Source of the DNA: Myroides fluvii
GTDB lineage: Bacteria; Bacteroidota; Bacteroidia; Flavobacteriales; Flavobacteriaceae
DNA: 64,000 nucleotides
Assembly (NCBI RefSeq): GCF_009792295.1
Contig: NZ_CP039934.1
Coordinates: 392,501-456,500, forward strand
Direction: 5' to 3'
A program made the translations under genes and the position numbers. The notes below the pieces were generated by a model. It searched no databases and was not told the DNA's origin. It was given only the letters and a program-made list of their open reading frames with translations. Below are positions 18,938 to 27,308 of the stretch, in pieces; position 1 is the stretch's first letter; the number at the start of each line of letters is the position of its first letter.

Positions 18938-19804
18938 ATGTCCTATAATCAAGAAATTGTAACATATAGCCAAGATAAATCAGTTAAAAATGGTGTTTTT
19001 CTAAAAGAACTAGCTCCGCAAACGCTAGCAGATGACATTATAGGTTTAACCCATCGCGACGATTATTATGTGTTTATCCTGGTTCTAAACGGAACCTTCC
19101 GCATCAATTGTGAGTTACAATCACACAAACTTCAAACGAGAGATTTATTTCTAATCAAACCCTATCAGATTCACACGATTGAAGAATACAGTGAAGATTT
19201 TTTTGCACATTTTTTAAGCATTCAAGACTTTCGAATTCCGGATGAGTTAACCTATCTTCTTTTCAATTTACCCAATACGCAACAGCGCATTTCCTTGAAA
19301 ACAGCAGCTTGTCAAACCTTACTCGAAACAATTCATCTATTGACAAAATATGAAACGCAGAAAGAAGAGTATACTACAGAAATGACCAATGGTTTATTTC
19401 AGGCAATTATCTATAAAATTGGCTCTCTTTATAAAGAAACTACTCGAGTGCCTGAAGTTTCTGCTATTAACCAATCCAACGTAATTACATCCAAATTTAA
19501 ACGTTTAATTACAACGCAAACCCATTTGAAGCAACCTTCTTATTTTGCTGATTTATTGTTTATCACTCCTGCGCATTTAAATGACTGTGTCAAAAAAACA
19601 ACCGGAAAAACCGTGAGTTATTGGTTAAAGAAATCCATTATTGATGAAGCCAAACGCTTATTGTATTACACGACCAAATCGGTTAAGGAGATTGCTTTTG
19701 CTTTAGGATATGAGGATCACACTTACTTTTCGCGTTTATTTAAAAAGCACGTGAAGCAAACCCCATTACAATTTAGAGGAGATATTATCCCTTTGGTTCA
19801 CTAA
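18938..19804 (+). CDS. AraC family transcriptional regulator
   Basis: The 288-residue protein has an N-terminal cupin-like sensor (about 20-120; LNGTFRINCELQSHKLQTRDLFLIKPYQIH) and a C-terminal AraC DNA-binding domain (about 185-285). Its second helix-turn-helix is VKEIAFALGYEDHTYFSRLF and the tail is KQTPLQFR. I choose the ATG at 18938 because a good -7 box lies 25 nt upstream of it. The ligand is unknown. It is convergent with the SMR pump gene, so it is not obviously that gene's regulator. Confidence 0.92.
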   Translation: MSYNQEIVTYSQDKSVKNGVFLKELAPQTLADDIIGLTHRDDYYVFILVLNGTFRINCELQSHKLQTRDLFLIKPYQIHTIEEYSEDFFAHFLSIQDFRIPDELTYLLFNLPNTQQRISLKTAACQTLLETIHLLTKYETQKEEYTTEMTNGLFQAIIYKIGSLYKETTRVPEVSAINQSNVITSKFKRLITTQTHLKQPSYFADLLFITPAHLNDCVKKTTGKTVSYWLKKSIIDEAKRLLYYTTKSVKEIAFALGYEDHTYFSRLFKKHVKQTPLQFRGDIIPLVH

Positions 19805-19916
19805 TTTTTAAGGGACACAAAAGTAAGCTTTCATAGGGATCACCTGTTAATCCTAAGAGTTTTGCAAAGGCGGGTTCCGTTTTTAAATAGGTGATGGTAC
19901 TAAAATCAATTTTCTT

Positions 19917-20249
19917 TTAATGTGCATTCATTTTAGAAAATAAATTAATGATAATCACCCCTAAAATAATAAAAGCCATACCGATAATTGCGGGTACATC
20001 TGGTTTTTGACCGTAGACAAGAATTGCGACAACGGTGACTAATACGATTCCTATTCCAGACCAAATAGCATACGCGATTCCAACAGGAATGGTACGAAGC
20101 GTTAAGCTCAAAAAATAAAAAGCTACCGCATACATTGTTACTGTAATAATACTTGGAATAATTTTGGTAAACTCATGGGATGCTTTTAGGGCACTAGTTG
20201 CGATTACCTCACTAACGATAGCAATAAGTAAGAAAAGAAAGTTTTTCAC
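19917..20249 (-). CDS. small multidrug resistance (SMR) efflux transporter
   Basis: The 110-residue, four-helix inner-membrane protein is a proton-coupled antiporter family member that works as a dimer. The essential Glu14 lies in IVSEVIATSALKAS, and WSGIGIV with GMAFIILGVIIIN complete the family pattern (closer to EmrE/QacE than to SugE). The start is GTG at 20249; the only nearby ATG upstream is followed at once by a stop. A -7 box TACCTTTG lies at 20269-20276. A 43-codon open stretch continues in frame after the stop (see findings). Confidence 0.93.
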   Translation of the reverse strand: MKNFLFLLIAIVSEVIATSALKASHEFTKIIPSIITVTMYAVAFYFLSLTLRTIPVGIAYAIWSGIGIVLVTVVAILVYGQKPDVPAIIGMAFIILGVIIINLFSKMNAH

Positions 20250-20342
20250 CGTTTACATGATTAAAAAACAAAGGTAAGCTAGATTCATTCATGAAGAAGA
20301 ATCACCGCCGTATTTTAACGTGCTTAATTTCTTTGTTTCTAT

Positions 20343-20858
20343 TTATTCTCTCATGTACCAATAGTGATCAACGCCATCCAGATCAAAAGTATAAGCAGCG
20401 TGAAAGCCAATTTTACCCAACACGCGTATAGAGCTTTCATTCTCCACTTCAGAAACGGCAAAGATGGGGTGTTGTTTGAAGTGCTTAGCAGCATAATCTA
20501 AGCATGCCTTTGTCGCTTCAGTTGCATAGCCTTTTCCCCAGGCATCAAATCGAAAACGATACGCTAAATCTAAATATTCACGCAGGCCGTTTAAACCATT
20601 TTCAACTAATTTAAACCCACACCAACCGATAAACTCCCCCGTGTTCTTTTCAATAATTGCCCAACGTCCAACGCCAAAATCAGCGTATTGTTTTTGAATA
20701 AATTCAATGATTTCATTTGCTTCCTCCATCGAAGTAATAACCATACTTCCCACATATTTTACTACGCGCTCGTCACTGTCTAAATTGTAAATTCCCGGTG
20801 CATCTTCTTTTGTTATCTCTCGAATGATCAAACGATCTGTTTCAATAATTGTCGCCAT
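20343..20858 (-). CDS. GNAT family N-acetyltransferase (RimJ/RimL type)
   Basis: The 171 residues open with TDRLIIREITKEDAPGIY, typical of RimJ/RimL-like GNAT proteins. WAIIEKNTGEFIGWCGFKL forms the central strands, the acetyl-CoA loop is RFDAWGKGYATEATKACLDYA, and the end is ENESSIRVLGKIGF. The substrate cannot be read; many relatives acetylate amino termini or small amines. It is monocistronic in the 18.9-21 kb accessory patch. The 240-bp gap to its right (20859-21098) holds nothing I recognise. Confidence 0.9.
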   Translation of the reverse strand: MATIIETDRLIIREITKEDAPGIYNLDSDERVVKYVGSMVITSMEEANEIIEFIQKQYADFGVGRWAIIEKNTGEFIGWCGFKLVENGLNGLREYLDLAYRFRFDAWGKGYATEATKACLDYAAKHFKQHPIFAVSEVENESSIRVLGKIGFHAAYTFDLDGVDHYWYMRE

Positions 20859-21098
20859 AATTATGTTGTATTTCTTACTAATTTAATAAAATTATCCTTA
20901 TAAATTGGAAGATATACTAAAAACTACTTATTCCTCTTTTTTATAGAAAGAAGGGAGCCGTGGTGAGGTAATCAGTTCTGCTTTTTTGTGTTTTTGCTTT
21001 TTTGTACAAACTCTCAATATTTAGAAGATTTCCGCGACAACTTGATAACACATCGCAATCTCCCCTTCGTTTCGATTTCCTCTCACTGTTCTACAAAA

Positions 21099-22355
21099 TC
21101 ACCTTGCATCCACTTCTAATTTCTTAAAAATAACACTTGAGGTATGTCCCCCAAAACCAAAAGTATTATTCATAGCAACCTTAACCACTTTATGCTGAGC
21201 AACATTAGGCGTTAAATTTAAGGCCTCACTAATTGCGGGATCCAAAGTATCTAAATTAATCGTAGGTGGAATCATTCCCTCCGTTATACTCTTAATACAC
21301 AAAATTGATTCTATAGCACCCGCTGCTCCAAGGAGATGCCCTGTCATGGATTTGGTGGCACTCACATGCAGTTGGCTAAGATGGTCTTTAAAAAGATGTT
21401 CTATCGCTTTGCATTCACTAATATCTCCAACTGGAGTAGAAGTTGCATGAGCGTTAATATAATCGACCGCTTGTGCCTGGAGGCCTGCGTCAGTTAAAGC
21501 TTGTTGCATCGCTGCAATTGCTCCTTCTCCTTCGGGATGTGTTGCCGCCACGTGATAGGCATCAGAGGCAGAGCCATAACCAACTAACTCACAGTAAATC
21601 TTAGCTCCTCTTTTTTGCGCGTGCTCTAGTTCCTCCAGCAATAAAATACCAGCTCCTTCACCCGCCACAAATCCTGTTCGGTGGGCATCAAAAGGACGAG
21701 ATGCTTGGCTTGGATATTCATTGGCCGTAGATAAAGCTTTCATCGCATTAAACCCTGCAATAGCCGATTGGCAAATCGTAGCTTCCGTTCCTCCTGCTAA
21801 GATTAAATCTGCTCTGCCTAAGCGAATAGCATCAAAAGCACTGCCAATTGCGTTATTTGACGCAGCACAAGCTGAAGCTACGGCATAGCTAATTCCCTTT
21901 AAACCATAGCGGATAGAAATTTGCCCTGCTGCCATATTCGAAATCATCTTGGTAATAAAGAAAGGATTAAATCGAGGTTGAGTTGTATCTTTTCCAAAAT
22001 TCAATATTTCCTCTTCTAACGTTTCTAAACCGCCAATTCCCGTAGCGATAATTGCTCCAAATCGATGGCGATTGATCTGCTCCCAATTTAATTGAGCATC
22101 CGAGATACATTCTTCACTAGCCGCAATAGCATATTGCGTAAATAAATCCATTTTTCTCGATTCAGGCTTAGTAAAATAGAGCAAAGGATCAAATCCTTTT
22201 ACTTCACAAGCAAATTTGGTTTTAAAATGAGTAGCATCAAAATGCGTGATCGATGCAGCTCCACTTTTTCCTTGAATGGCCTTGTTCCAGAACGCATCTA
22301 CATTATTTCCTAAAGGCGTAATAGCACCTAAGCCCGTAATAACAACTCTTTTCAT
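21099..22355 (-). CDS. beta-ketoacyl-ACP synthase, FabF-like
   Basis: It condenses malonyl-ACP with an acyl-ACP. Numbered from the longer frame (start at 22364), the triad is Cys166 (ASACAAS), His306 (NAHATSTPVGD) and His343 (KSMTGHLLGAAGA). KMISNMAAGQIS and the FGFGGHTSS end are family-typical. I place the start at MKRVVITG (22355); an ATG 9 nt upstream is possible. No acyl-carrier protein or other fab gene is beside it, and it is paired with a TetR repressor through a shared palindrome. It is therefore likely a regulated accessory condensing enzyme rather than the housekeeping FabF. Confidence 0.92.
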   Translation of the reverse strand: MKRVVITGLGAITPLGNNVDAFWNKAIQGKSGAASITHFDATHFKTKFACEVKGFDPLLYFTKPESRKMDLFTQYAIAASEECISDAQLNWEQINRHRFGAIIATGIGGLETLEEEILNFGKDTTQPRFNPFFITKMISNMAAGQISIRYGLKGISYAVASACAASNNAIGSAFDAIRLGRADLILAGGTEATICQSAIAGFNAMKALSTANEYPSQASRPFDAHRTGFVAGEGAGILLLEELEHAQKRGAKIYCELVGYGSASDAYHVAATHPEGEGAIAAMQQALTDAGLQAQAVDYINAHATSTPVGDISECKAIEHLFKDHLSQLHVSATKSMTGHLLGAAGAIESILCIKSITEGMIPPTINLDTLDPAISEALNLTPNVAQHKVVKVAMNNTFGFGGHTSSVIFKKLEVDAR

Positions 22356-22373
22356 AATTTTCATTTTTTTTAT

Positions 22374-22391
22374 ACTTACTAATAAGTAAGT
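22374..22391. promoter_or_regulatory. palindromic operator upstream of the fabF-like gene
   Basis: The arms ACTTACT (22374-22380) and AGTAAGT (22385-22391) surround the 4-nt spacer AATA. The site ends 19 nt before the chosen fabF-like start. The same arms and spacing recur upstream of the TetR gene at 23024-23045. Confidence 0.75.
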
Positions 22392-22438
22392 GATGGGGTT
22401 AAAAAAATTTAGTGTATTCTCTTACAAACTACAATTCG

Positions 22439-22996
22439 TTATTTCAATTGTTCCAAGAGAGAATAACAATATCCTTTGTAATCAACATATTTATTTACTC
22501 TTGACAATTGTAAACTAGCCACCAAACTTGACAAGATTAAAAAAGCACGTTGTTTTTCTTCTTCTTCAAAATGAAAAACCTTTAACTTCTTTCCTTCCAT
22601 CAAAACTCCAGCTAACCAATGCACGATTAAATCAACAATTTTCGTCACTTCTACTTGCGTAGTTGGAAATAACGTTTCAATATCCGTTGACAAAGCACCA
22701 ACGATACAGAGTTTTCGTTCTCTTTGACTTTTAATATAGATTTTAATAAACGTTTCTATCTTTTTACTGGGATCAAATTGCAAGGCATCCATGTTGGCAA
22801 TCATCTCTTCAAAACGCTGAATATTCGTTTTGACAATACTCGTTCCCAAGTTTTCCTTACTCGCAAAATAGTAATGTATAGCCGCATTTTTAATCCCTAA
22901 AGCCGTAGAAATATCTTGATAGCTAAAACCATTATATCCCTTGGTCAAGATTAATTCTTCTCCTAACTCTAAAATGCGTTCTCTAGTTCCCGACAT
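22439..22996 (-). CDS. TetR/AcrR family transcriptional regulator
   Basis: The 185-residue repressor-type protein has an N-terminal helix-turn-helix (about 23-50: FSYQDISTALGIKNAAIHYYFASKENLG, given here in two parts as FSYQDISTALGIK and NAAIHYYFASKENLG) and a helical ligand domain. It is immediately upstream of the fabF-like gene on the same strand, and each gene is preceded by the same palindrome. Autoregulation plus control of the condensing enzyme is therefore the simplest reading. The inducer (perhaps an acyl thioester or fatty acid) is inference. Confidence 0.92.
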   Translation of the reverse strand: MSGTRERILELGEELILTKGYNGFSYQDISTALGIKNAAIHYYFASKENLGTSIVKTNIQRFEEMIANMDALQFDPSKKIETFIKIYIKSQRERKLCIVGALSTDIETLFPTTQVEVTKIVDLIVHWLAGVLMEGKKLKVFHFEEEEKQRAFLILSSLVASLQLSRVNKYVDYKGYCYSLLEQLK

Positions 22997-23023
22997 AATT
23001 CTTGATTTAATAACAAAACAATA

Positions 23024-23045
23024 TTACTTACTAATTAGTAAGTAA
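23024..23045. promoter_or_regulatory. palindromic operator upstream of the TetR gene
   Basis: This is a perfect 22-bp palindrome with arms TTACTTACT and AGTAAGTAA around AATT. It lies 28 bp upstream of the tetR ATG and shares its 7-bp core arms and 4-nt spacing with the site at 22374-22391. Confidence 0.8.
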
Positions 23046-23144
23046 ACAATTTATTTAACTATTTTTTTTTGCGTTAGTTAGCTGCCAACTTTGAACTGCC
23101 TAATTTTTTCTCCTAAGTAAAAACAAACCTTCCTCCTACAACAC

Positions 23145-23176
23145 CAAAAAAAAACCACTCCAACAAAGGAATGGTT
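23145..23176 (-). terminator. terminator of the MscS-type gene
   Basis: The minus-strand hairpin AACCATTCC / GGAGTGGTT (23168-23176 with 23153-23161, one U-G pair) is followed by a run of at least eight U. It lies 43 nt past the stop codon. Confidence 0.8.
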
Positions 23177-23218
23177 CTTCTTTTACTTGCATATTTTCTA
23201 TAAACCGATAACCGTAAA

Positions 23219-24853
23219 CTATTTCACATACTTCGGTGGAACTGTTGTGTGATTTCCATCTACATTTCGACTAATAATAAAGTGAGGAGAGGCCATTTCG
23301 ATATTGTTTTCTGCAAAAACATCTTGGGCATGTTGACGTAAATCTGAATAAATCTTAGCTGTCATTTTTGCTTCCTTAATATACACGTTCAATTGGTAAT
23401 CCACATAAAAATCTCTGAATTGATCTTGTAAGATAAATGGTTTTTGGCGTTTCAATACGTGTTCCGTACGATTAGCTACTTCGTACAACATTTCGTGTAC
23501 TTTTTGCCAAGGCACATCATAACCAACAGCAATGCTTGTATGTAAAATTAGCCCATGTTCTTTGGCTGATTGAGAGTAATTCACCGTATGAGCCGACATA
23601 ATATTAGAATTCGGTATGGTAATAATCTCATTTTTAGGGGTTTTAATACGGGTAACCAAGGCCGTTTTTTCTAAAACATCACCAGTATACTCTCCTAATT
23701 TAATGCGATCGCCAATTTTAAACGGGCGCATATAGGTAATCACCAATCCAGCGACTAAGTTTCCAATCACTGAAGTTGATCCTAAAGATAAAACAATCCC
23801 CGCAAATACGGATACTCCTTGAAATATAGAAGAGTCAGAGTTGGGCAAATATGGAAATATCAAAATGAACATGAATATAAACATCAAGGCACTAATGATA
23901 TTGTAAGTAGGAAATGCCCAATCGGGATAAAATCCTTTAATGGTAATCTTATTCGTAGCTATTTTTTCAGCTAAGGAGCGTACAAATTTTTGTATATACT
24001 TAAATATAAACACAATCACTAAGATGGTAAACAACTTAGGCATATAAGCTTTGACGCTTCTTCCTACTGCTTTTAGTGGAGACATGACATAGTCTAACAA
24101 CTGATCGGAAATGTGTTTGGTAAAGGGGAAAAGTTTAAATACGGCTAGTAATCCAAAGTAGAGAAAAATCAATACAATAAGGAAACGAACTACTTTTGCC
24201 ATTGAAATTGTGGTCAACATGGCTCGATGATCGTCAATGATACCGAACATTCCCTTAATTTTCTTACCGCGTTGTTTCCAGATCATCACTTTAACTCTTC
24301 TATACCAGTAGTAGATGTATTTGATGATAAATATTTCCGCAATGATGATTCCGATTGTACCCGCAATTTGCAAGAGCACTTGTTGCCAACTCATGCTGTG
24401 TTGTTGTTCTTCAACAGTAGCGATAATCTTGTTCTTATAAAACTGTGCGGCTAGAATTTTGGTTTTATTTTCTTGTGTGGCTTGAATGGTATCTACACTC
24501 ATTAAAATCTCGTTCTCATACATCAAGTTCAAATAATTACCCGTATCCACTAATTTGATAGAATCACCTTCAAACAGATAGTTATCCACCAAGGAAGCAA
24601 TCTTTTTTTCGATTGATTTTGCGCGTTGTTTAGAAGTAAAGGACCCAATATTTCCATAGACATTGAACAGCGTATCATGCATCACTACGACAGGTGTTTT
24701 TTCTAACACAATAAACGCAGGTTGCACAGCCTCAACTTTTTCTGCTGCTGTAGTTGCTGTTTTTTTGTTTTTACCCGTAGCAAAAGCAAAAGTTTCTAAA
24801 AGCAAAAAAAGCAGTAGAATAAAAAAACGAAAATTTAAGGGATTCTGTTTCAT
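23219..24853 (-). CDS. mechanosensitive ion channel, MscS family
   Basis: The 544-residue inner-membrane protein should gate on membrane tension. It has an N-terminal signal/first helix (ending FAFATG), a periplasmic region of about 130 residues, helices near 160-180, 222-245, 270-290 and 320-340, then the MscS core. The pore helix is about 355-385 (VFAGIVLSLGSTSVIGNLVA), followed by the beta domain (MRPFKIGDRIKLGEYTGDV) and TIPNSNIMSAHTVNYS. It is longer than E. coli MscS (286) and resembles the mid-sized forms common in Bacteroidota. A -7 TAAATTTG (24877-24884) lies just upstream. Confidence 0.93.
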   Translation of the reverse strand: MKQNPLNFRFFILLLFLLLETFAFATGKNKKTATTAAEKVEAVQPAFIVLEKTPVVVMHDTLFNVYGNIGSFTSKQRAKSIEKKIASLVDNYLFEGDSIKLVDTGNYLNLMYENEILMSVDTIQATQENKTKILAAQFYKNKIIATVEEQQHSMSWQQVLLQIAGTIGIIIAEIFIIKYIYYWYRRVKVMIWKQRGKKIKGMFGIIDDHRAMLTTISMAKVVRFLIVLIFLYFGLLAVFKLFPFTKHISDQLLDYVMSPLKAVGRSVKAYMPKLFTILVIVFIFKYIQKFVRSLAEKIATNKITIKGFYPDWAFPTYNIISALMFIFMFILIFPYLPNSDSSIFQGVSVFAGIVLSLGSTSVIGNLVAGLVITYMRPFKIGDRIKLGEYTGDVLEKTALVTRIKTPKNEIITIPNSNIMSAHTVNYSQSAKEHGLILHTSIAVGYDVPWQKVHEMLYEVANRTEHVLKRQKPFILQDQFRDFYVDYQLNVYIKEAKMTAKIYSDLRQHAQDVFAENNIEMASPHFIISRNVDGNHTTVPPKYVK

Positions 24854-25072
24854 AGGTATATTTCAATATATCCTAACAAATTTAACAGAAAAATCTGAAT
24901 ATAAAATCTTATTTTCCTTCTAATACTTCCTACATTCTTTTTCATTGCCCCAATAAATTCATTCATTCCTGATTCAATATAACCAAATCAAGTAGATGTT
25001 CTTCTATTGCTATCTTACTATTTGATAAGGGAAAAGAATGTAGTATCTTGGAATGCTATAGCAATATAAGCA

Positions 25073-25873
25073 ATGAAAAAGACTATTCTACTGCTCCTTT
25101 TAAGCTTGGGGACTTGGGGATGTACGGATTATATTCGAAATGAAGATCAACCAGCTTCTCCTAATCGATGGAAGGCAAATTTTAAGATTCAAGATCGAGT
25201 GGTTCCCATTATCTTTGAGTTGGATACGGTTCCTTTAAATATTTATGGGTATCGCGTTCGTTTTATCGACGGCCCTGGAAAAAACCAGAAGGAAATCGTC
25301 AAGATTATAGGCGATAGCATCAGTGTAAAATTGGACTACTTTGGCGAAGTTCACTTAAAGGGAATCCTCAAAGATCAGCAAATTACTGGGGTGTTTCAAC
25401 ATCAAAAAAGCAAGCCACCTCTTGAAATTGCCTTTACTGCCCACCCAACGAGTGAACGCCGTTTTACACCCGTAACAAAACCAAGTAGTAACAATCCAAC
25501 AGGGGATTGGGAATTTGTATTTAAAGCAGATCTGACGAGTCCCAATCTCGGTTTATATCAAAAGCTCAGTCAACTTCAACTCTATAAAACAGATTCTACA
25601 CTCGTTGCCAATGGCTATTACTCCCAAGGATTCGAAGGGATTTTGACAGAAAACGGTTTTGTTTTATCTTCTTTTTCTCGAGATCAACCCGTTTTATATG
25701 AGGCTACTTTTATAAATCCGAACGAAGTAAAAGGCACACTTTACACGCCCTTGGAAGTAATCTCCTTCCGAGGGAGAAAGAAAAGCAACCTCGAATCAAC
25801 TGCTGAAAGCAGTAGTAATATTGTTGTTACCCTGTGGAATTTATTAAAAGCGTATATCGAATATCCCAAATAA
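25073..25873 (+). CDS. hypothetical lipoprotein
   Basis: The 266 residues begin with a lipoprotein signal (LLLSLGTWGC, Cys17). The mature part is beta-rich. The first half (WKANFKIQDRVVPIIFELDT and later EVHLKGILKDQQITGVF) vaguely resembles the N-terminal domain that precedes thioredoxin folds in some Bacteroidota TlpA-like proteins. No thioredoxin domain or CxxC follows, so this is only a resemblance. A second similar beta unit (WEFVFKADLTS and GILTENGFVLSSF) suggests an internal repeat. It is divergent from mscS and has its own terminator. Confidence 0.8.
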   Translation: MKKTILLLLLSLGTWGCTDYIRNEDQPASPNRWKANFKIQDRVVPIIFELDTVPLNIYGYRVRFIDGPGKNQKEIVKIIGDSISVKLDYFGEVHLKGILKDQQITGVFQHQKSKPPLEIAFTAHPTSERRFTPVTKPSSNNPTGDWEFVFKADLTSPNLGLYQKLSQLQLYKTDSTLVANGYYSQGFEGILTENGFVLSSFSRDQPVLYEATFINPNEVKGTLYTPLEVISFRGRKKSNLESTAESSSNIVVTLWNLLKAYIEYPK

Positions 25874-25874
25874 A

Positions 25875-25908
25875 AAAAGAGCTTAACAAATACTTGTTAA
25901 GCTCTTTT
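25875..25908. terminator. bidirectional terminator
   Basis: A perfect 15-bp stem AAAAGAGCTTAACAA / TTGTTAAGCTCTTTT has an ATAC loop. It serves the lipoprotein gene (25873 end) and the convergent DUF4374 gene (25944). Confidence 0.9.
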
Positions 25909-25943
25909 GGCTAACTAATTACAAATGAATAACAATAAATAAA

Positions 25944-27275
25944 TTATTTATACGCGTTTATTTTCACAACGTTTCCAACTGTACCATCACCTAAATCTTT
26001 AATTTCGAGTCCTTTTGTAAAGGTTGCTGTGGTTCTATTTAACAGATACACATAGGATTTAGCAGAAGCTGTAATTGGTACAAACACTTCATTACCTTCT
26101 ACATAAGGAGCTCCAATTTCTGCAATTGATTCAGGAGTATCTAAGCCTTCAATCCATTTAAAATCTCCTGTTTTTGCATTGAATAAGGCTAATTTATTGG
26201 CAGGAGCCATATTCCAAGCTTGATCTGCATGGGCAAACATATTCAAGATAAACTGATCTTTACCAATGGCATATACTTTATACACTTTGTGTCCTCCTGA
26301 TTTTGCTTCTAAATTGAAATAGTATGCGGGATCGAATTTCAATGTATTTTTGTCGAATTTCAATACAGCTGAAGGTTTAGTAGAGAATGCACCTTTGTCT
26401 TTGCTAATCATAGCAGAAGGTGAGTATACGTAAATATCGCCATTTTCTCCTTTTCCGATGGTAGATACACGACTTGATCTATAACGAGCTACCGCAAAAC
26501 TCATACGGTCATCTTTCACTACATTTTCCAACACCACTCTGTTTTCTGGTGCTTGTGACATATCTAATTTAAAAATAGCCAACCACACGCGATCTCTGAA
26601 TGCTGAAGTATTATCATCATCGCTATTAGCAGTAATTTTAAATGGTTCAATTGCCATGACGAAACGATCATTTCCAATATCTTCTAAACCAGCAAAGTTG
26701 GCATATTCACCAGTTTCGGCAATGTTTTCTACATTGACAAATGAAGTAAATTCAATTCCCCCAGTAACTCCATTAATAAAGTTAAAAGCTTGTGCTTTTT
26801 TACCATTGTCTAGGGTGATTCCGCCTGTTGTAGAAATCATAAATCTTCCAAATTGCGTAATAAACTCTTCTCTATTCGGTAAATCAACCAAAGTATTCTG
26901 TTGCAAACGCAAATCTTTGTTTAACATCCAACTTTGCATTCCCGAAGGATCTCCTTTTCTATATTCGAAAACATAAGCGCGTAAGTCCTTAAACATATAG
27001 ATATTTTTACCTAAAGCTACTTGCCCATTCCCCCTTACACTGATTGACCCTTGTTTTAAATCATCTACTTCTAACAATAAGTTAGTTTTAGAGGCACTTG
27101 CACCCACTATATATTTTGTACCTATTAAATCTTCCTGATTTCTTTCGCCATCATCGATTACCTCCTCTTCCTCACTTCCTCCTGGTTTTGAATTATCGTC
27201 ACTTGAACAGCTTGTCAAGGTAAATGCACTAACTAAAAAAGCTAATACTACGGTAGATAGAACTCTTCTTTTCAT
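25944..27275 (-). CDS. DUF4374 domain lipoprotein, TonB-receptor partner
   Basis: The 443-residue lipoprotein (lipobox LTSC, Cys23) has an acidic Ser/Glu linker (about 25-45), then a beta-propeller-like domain as in DUF4374 proteins. Repeated motifs such as KFDKNTLKF, LFNAKTGDF and YLLNRTTATF look like propeller blades. It starts 33 nt after the TonB-dependent receptor gene stop, so the two form an operon. In Bacteroidota this family typically accompanies siderophore- or heme-type receptors, so a surface role in iron-complex capture is inferred. There are no catalytic residues. Confidence 0.82.
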   Translation of the reverse strand: MKRRVLSTVVLAFLVSAFTLTSCSSDDNSKPGGSEEEEVIDDGERNQEDLIGTKYIVGASASKTNLLLEVDDLKQGSISVRGNGQVALGKNIYMFKDLRAYVFEYRKGDPSGMQSWMLNKDLRLQQNTLVDLPNREEFITQFGRFMISTTGGITLDNGKKAQAFNFINGVTGGIEFTSFVNVENIAETGEYANFAGLEDIGNDRFVMAIEPFKITANSDDDNTSAFRDRVWLAIFKLDMSQAPENRVVLENVVKDDRMSFAVARYRSSRVSTIGKGENGDIYVYSPSAMISKDKGAFSTKPSAVLKFDKNTLKFDPAYYFNLEAKSGGHKVYKVYAIGKDQFILNMFAHADQAWNMAPANKLALFNAKTGDFKWIEGLDTPESIAEIGAPYVEGNEVFVPITASAKSYVYLLNRTTATFTKGLEIKDLGDGTVGNVVKINAYK

Positions 27276-27308
27276 TTTATTTAATATTATAGATTATTAT
27301 TAATTTTA

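Noticed and set aside
25073..25873. Truncated TlpA thioredoxin
   Set aside because: Only a vague resemblance of the N-terminal half; the gene looks complete, with its own terminator, so it is left as a hypothetical lipoprotein.
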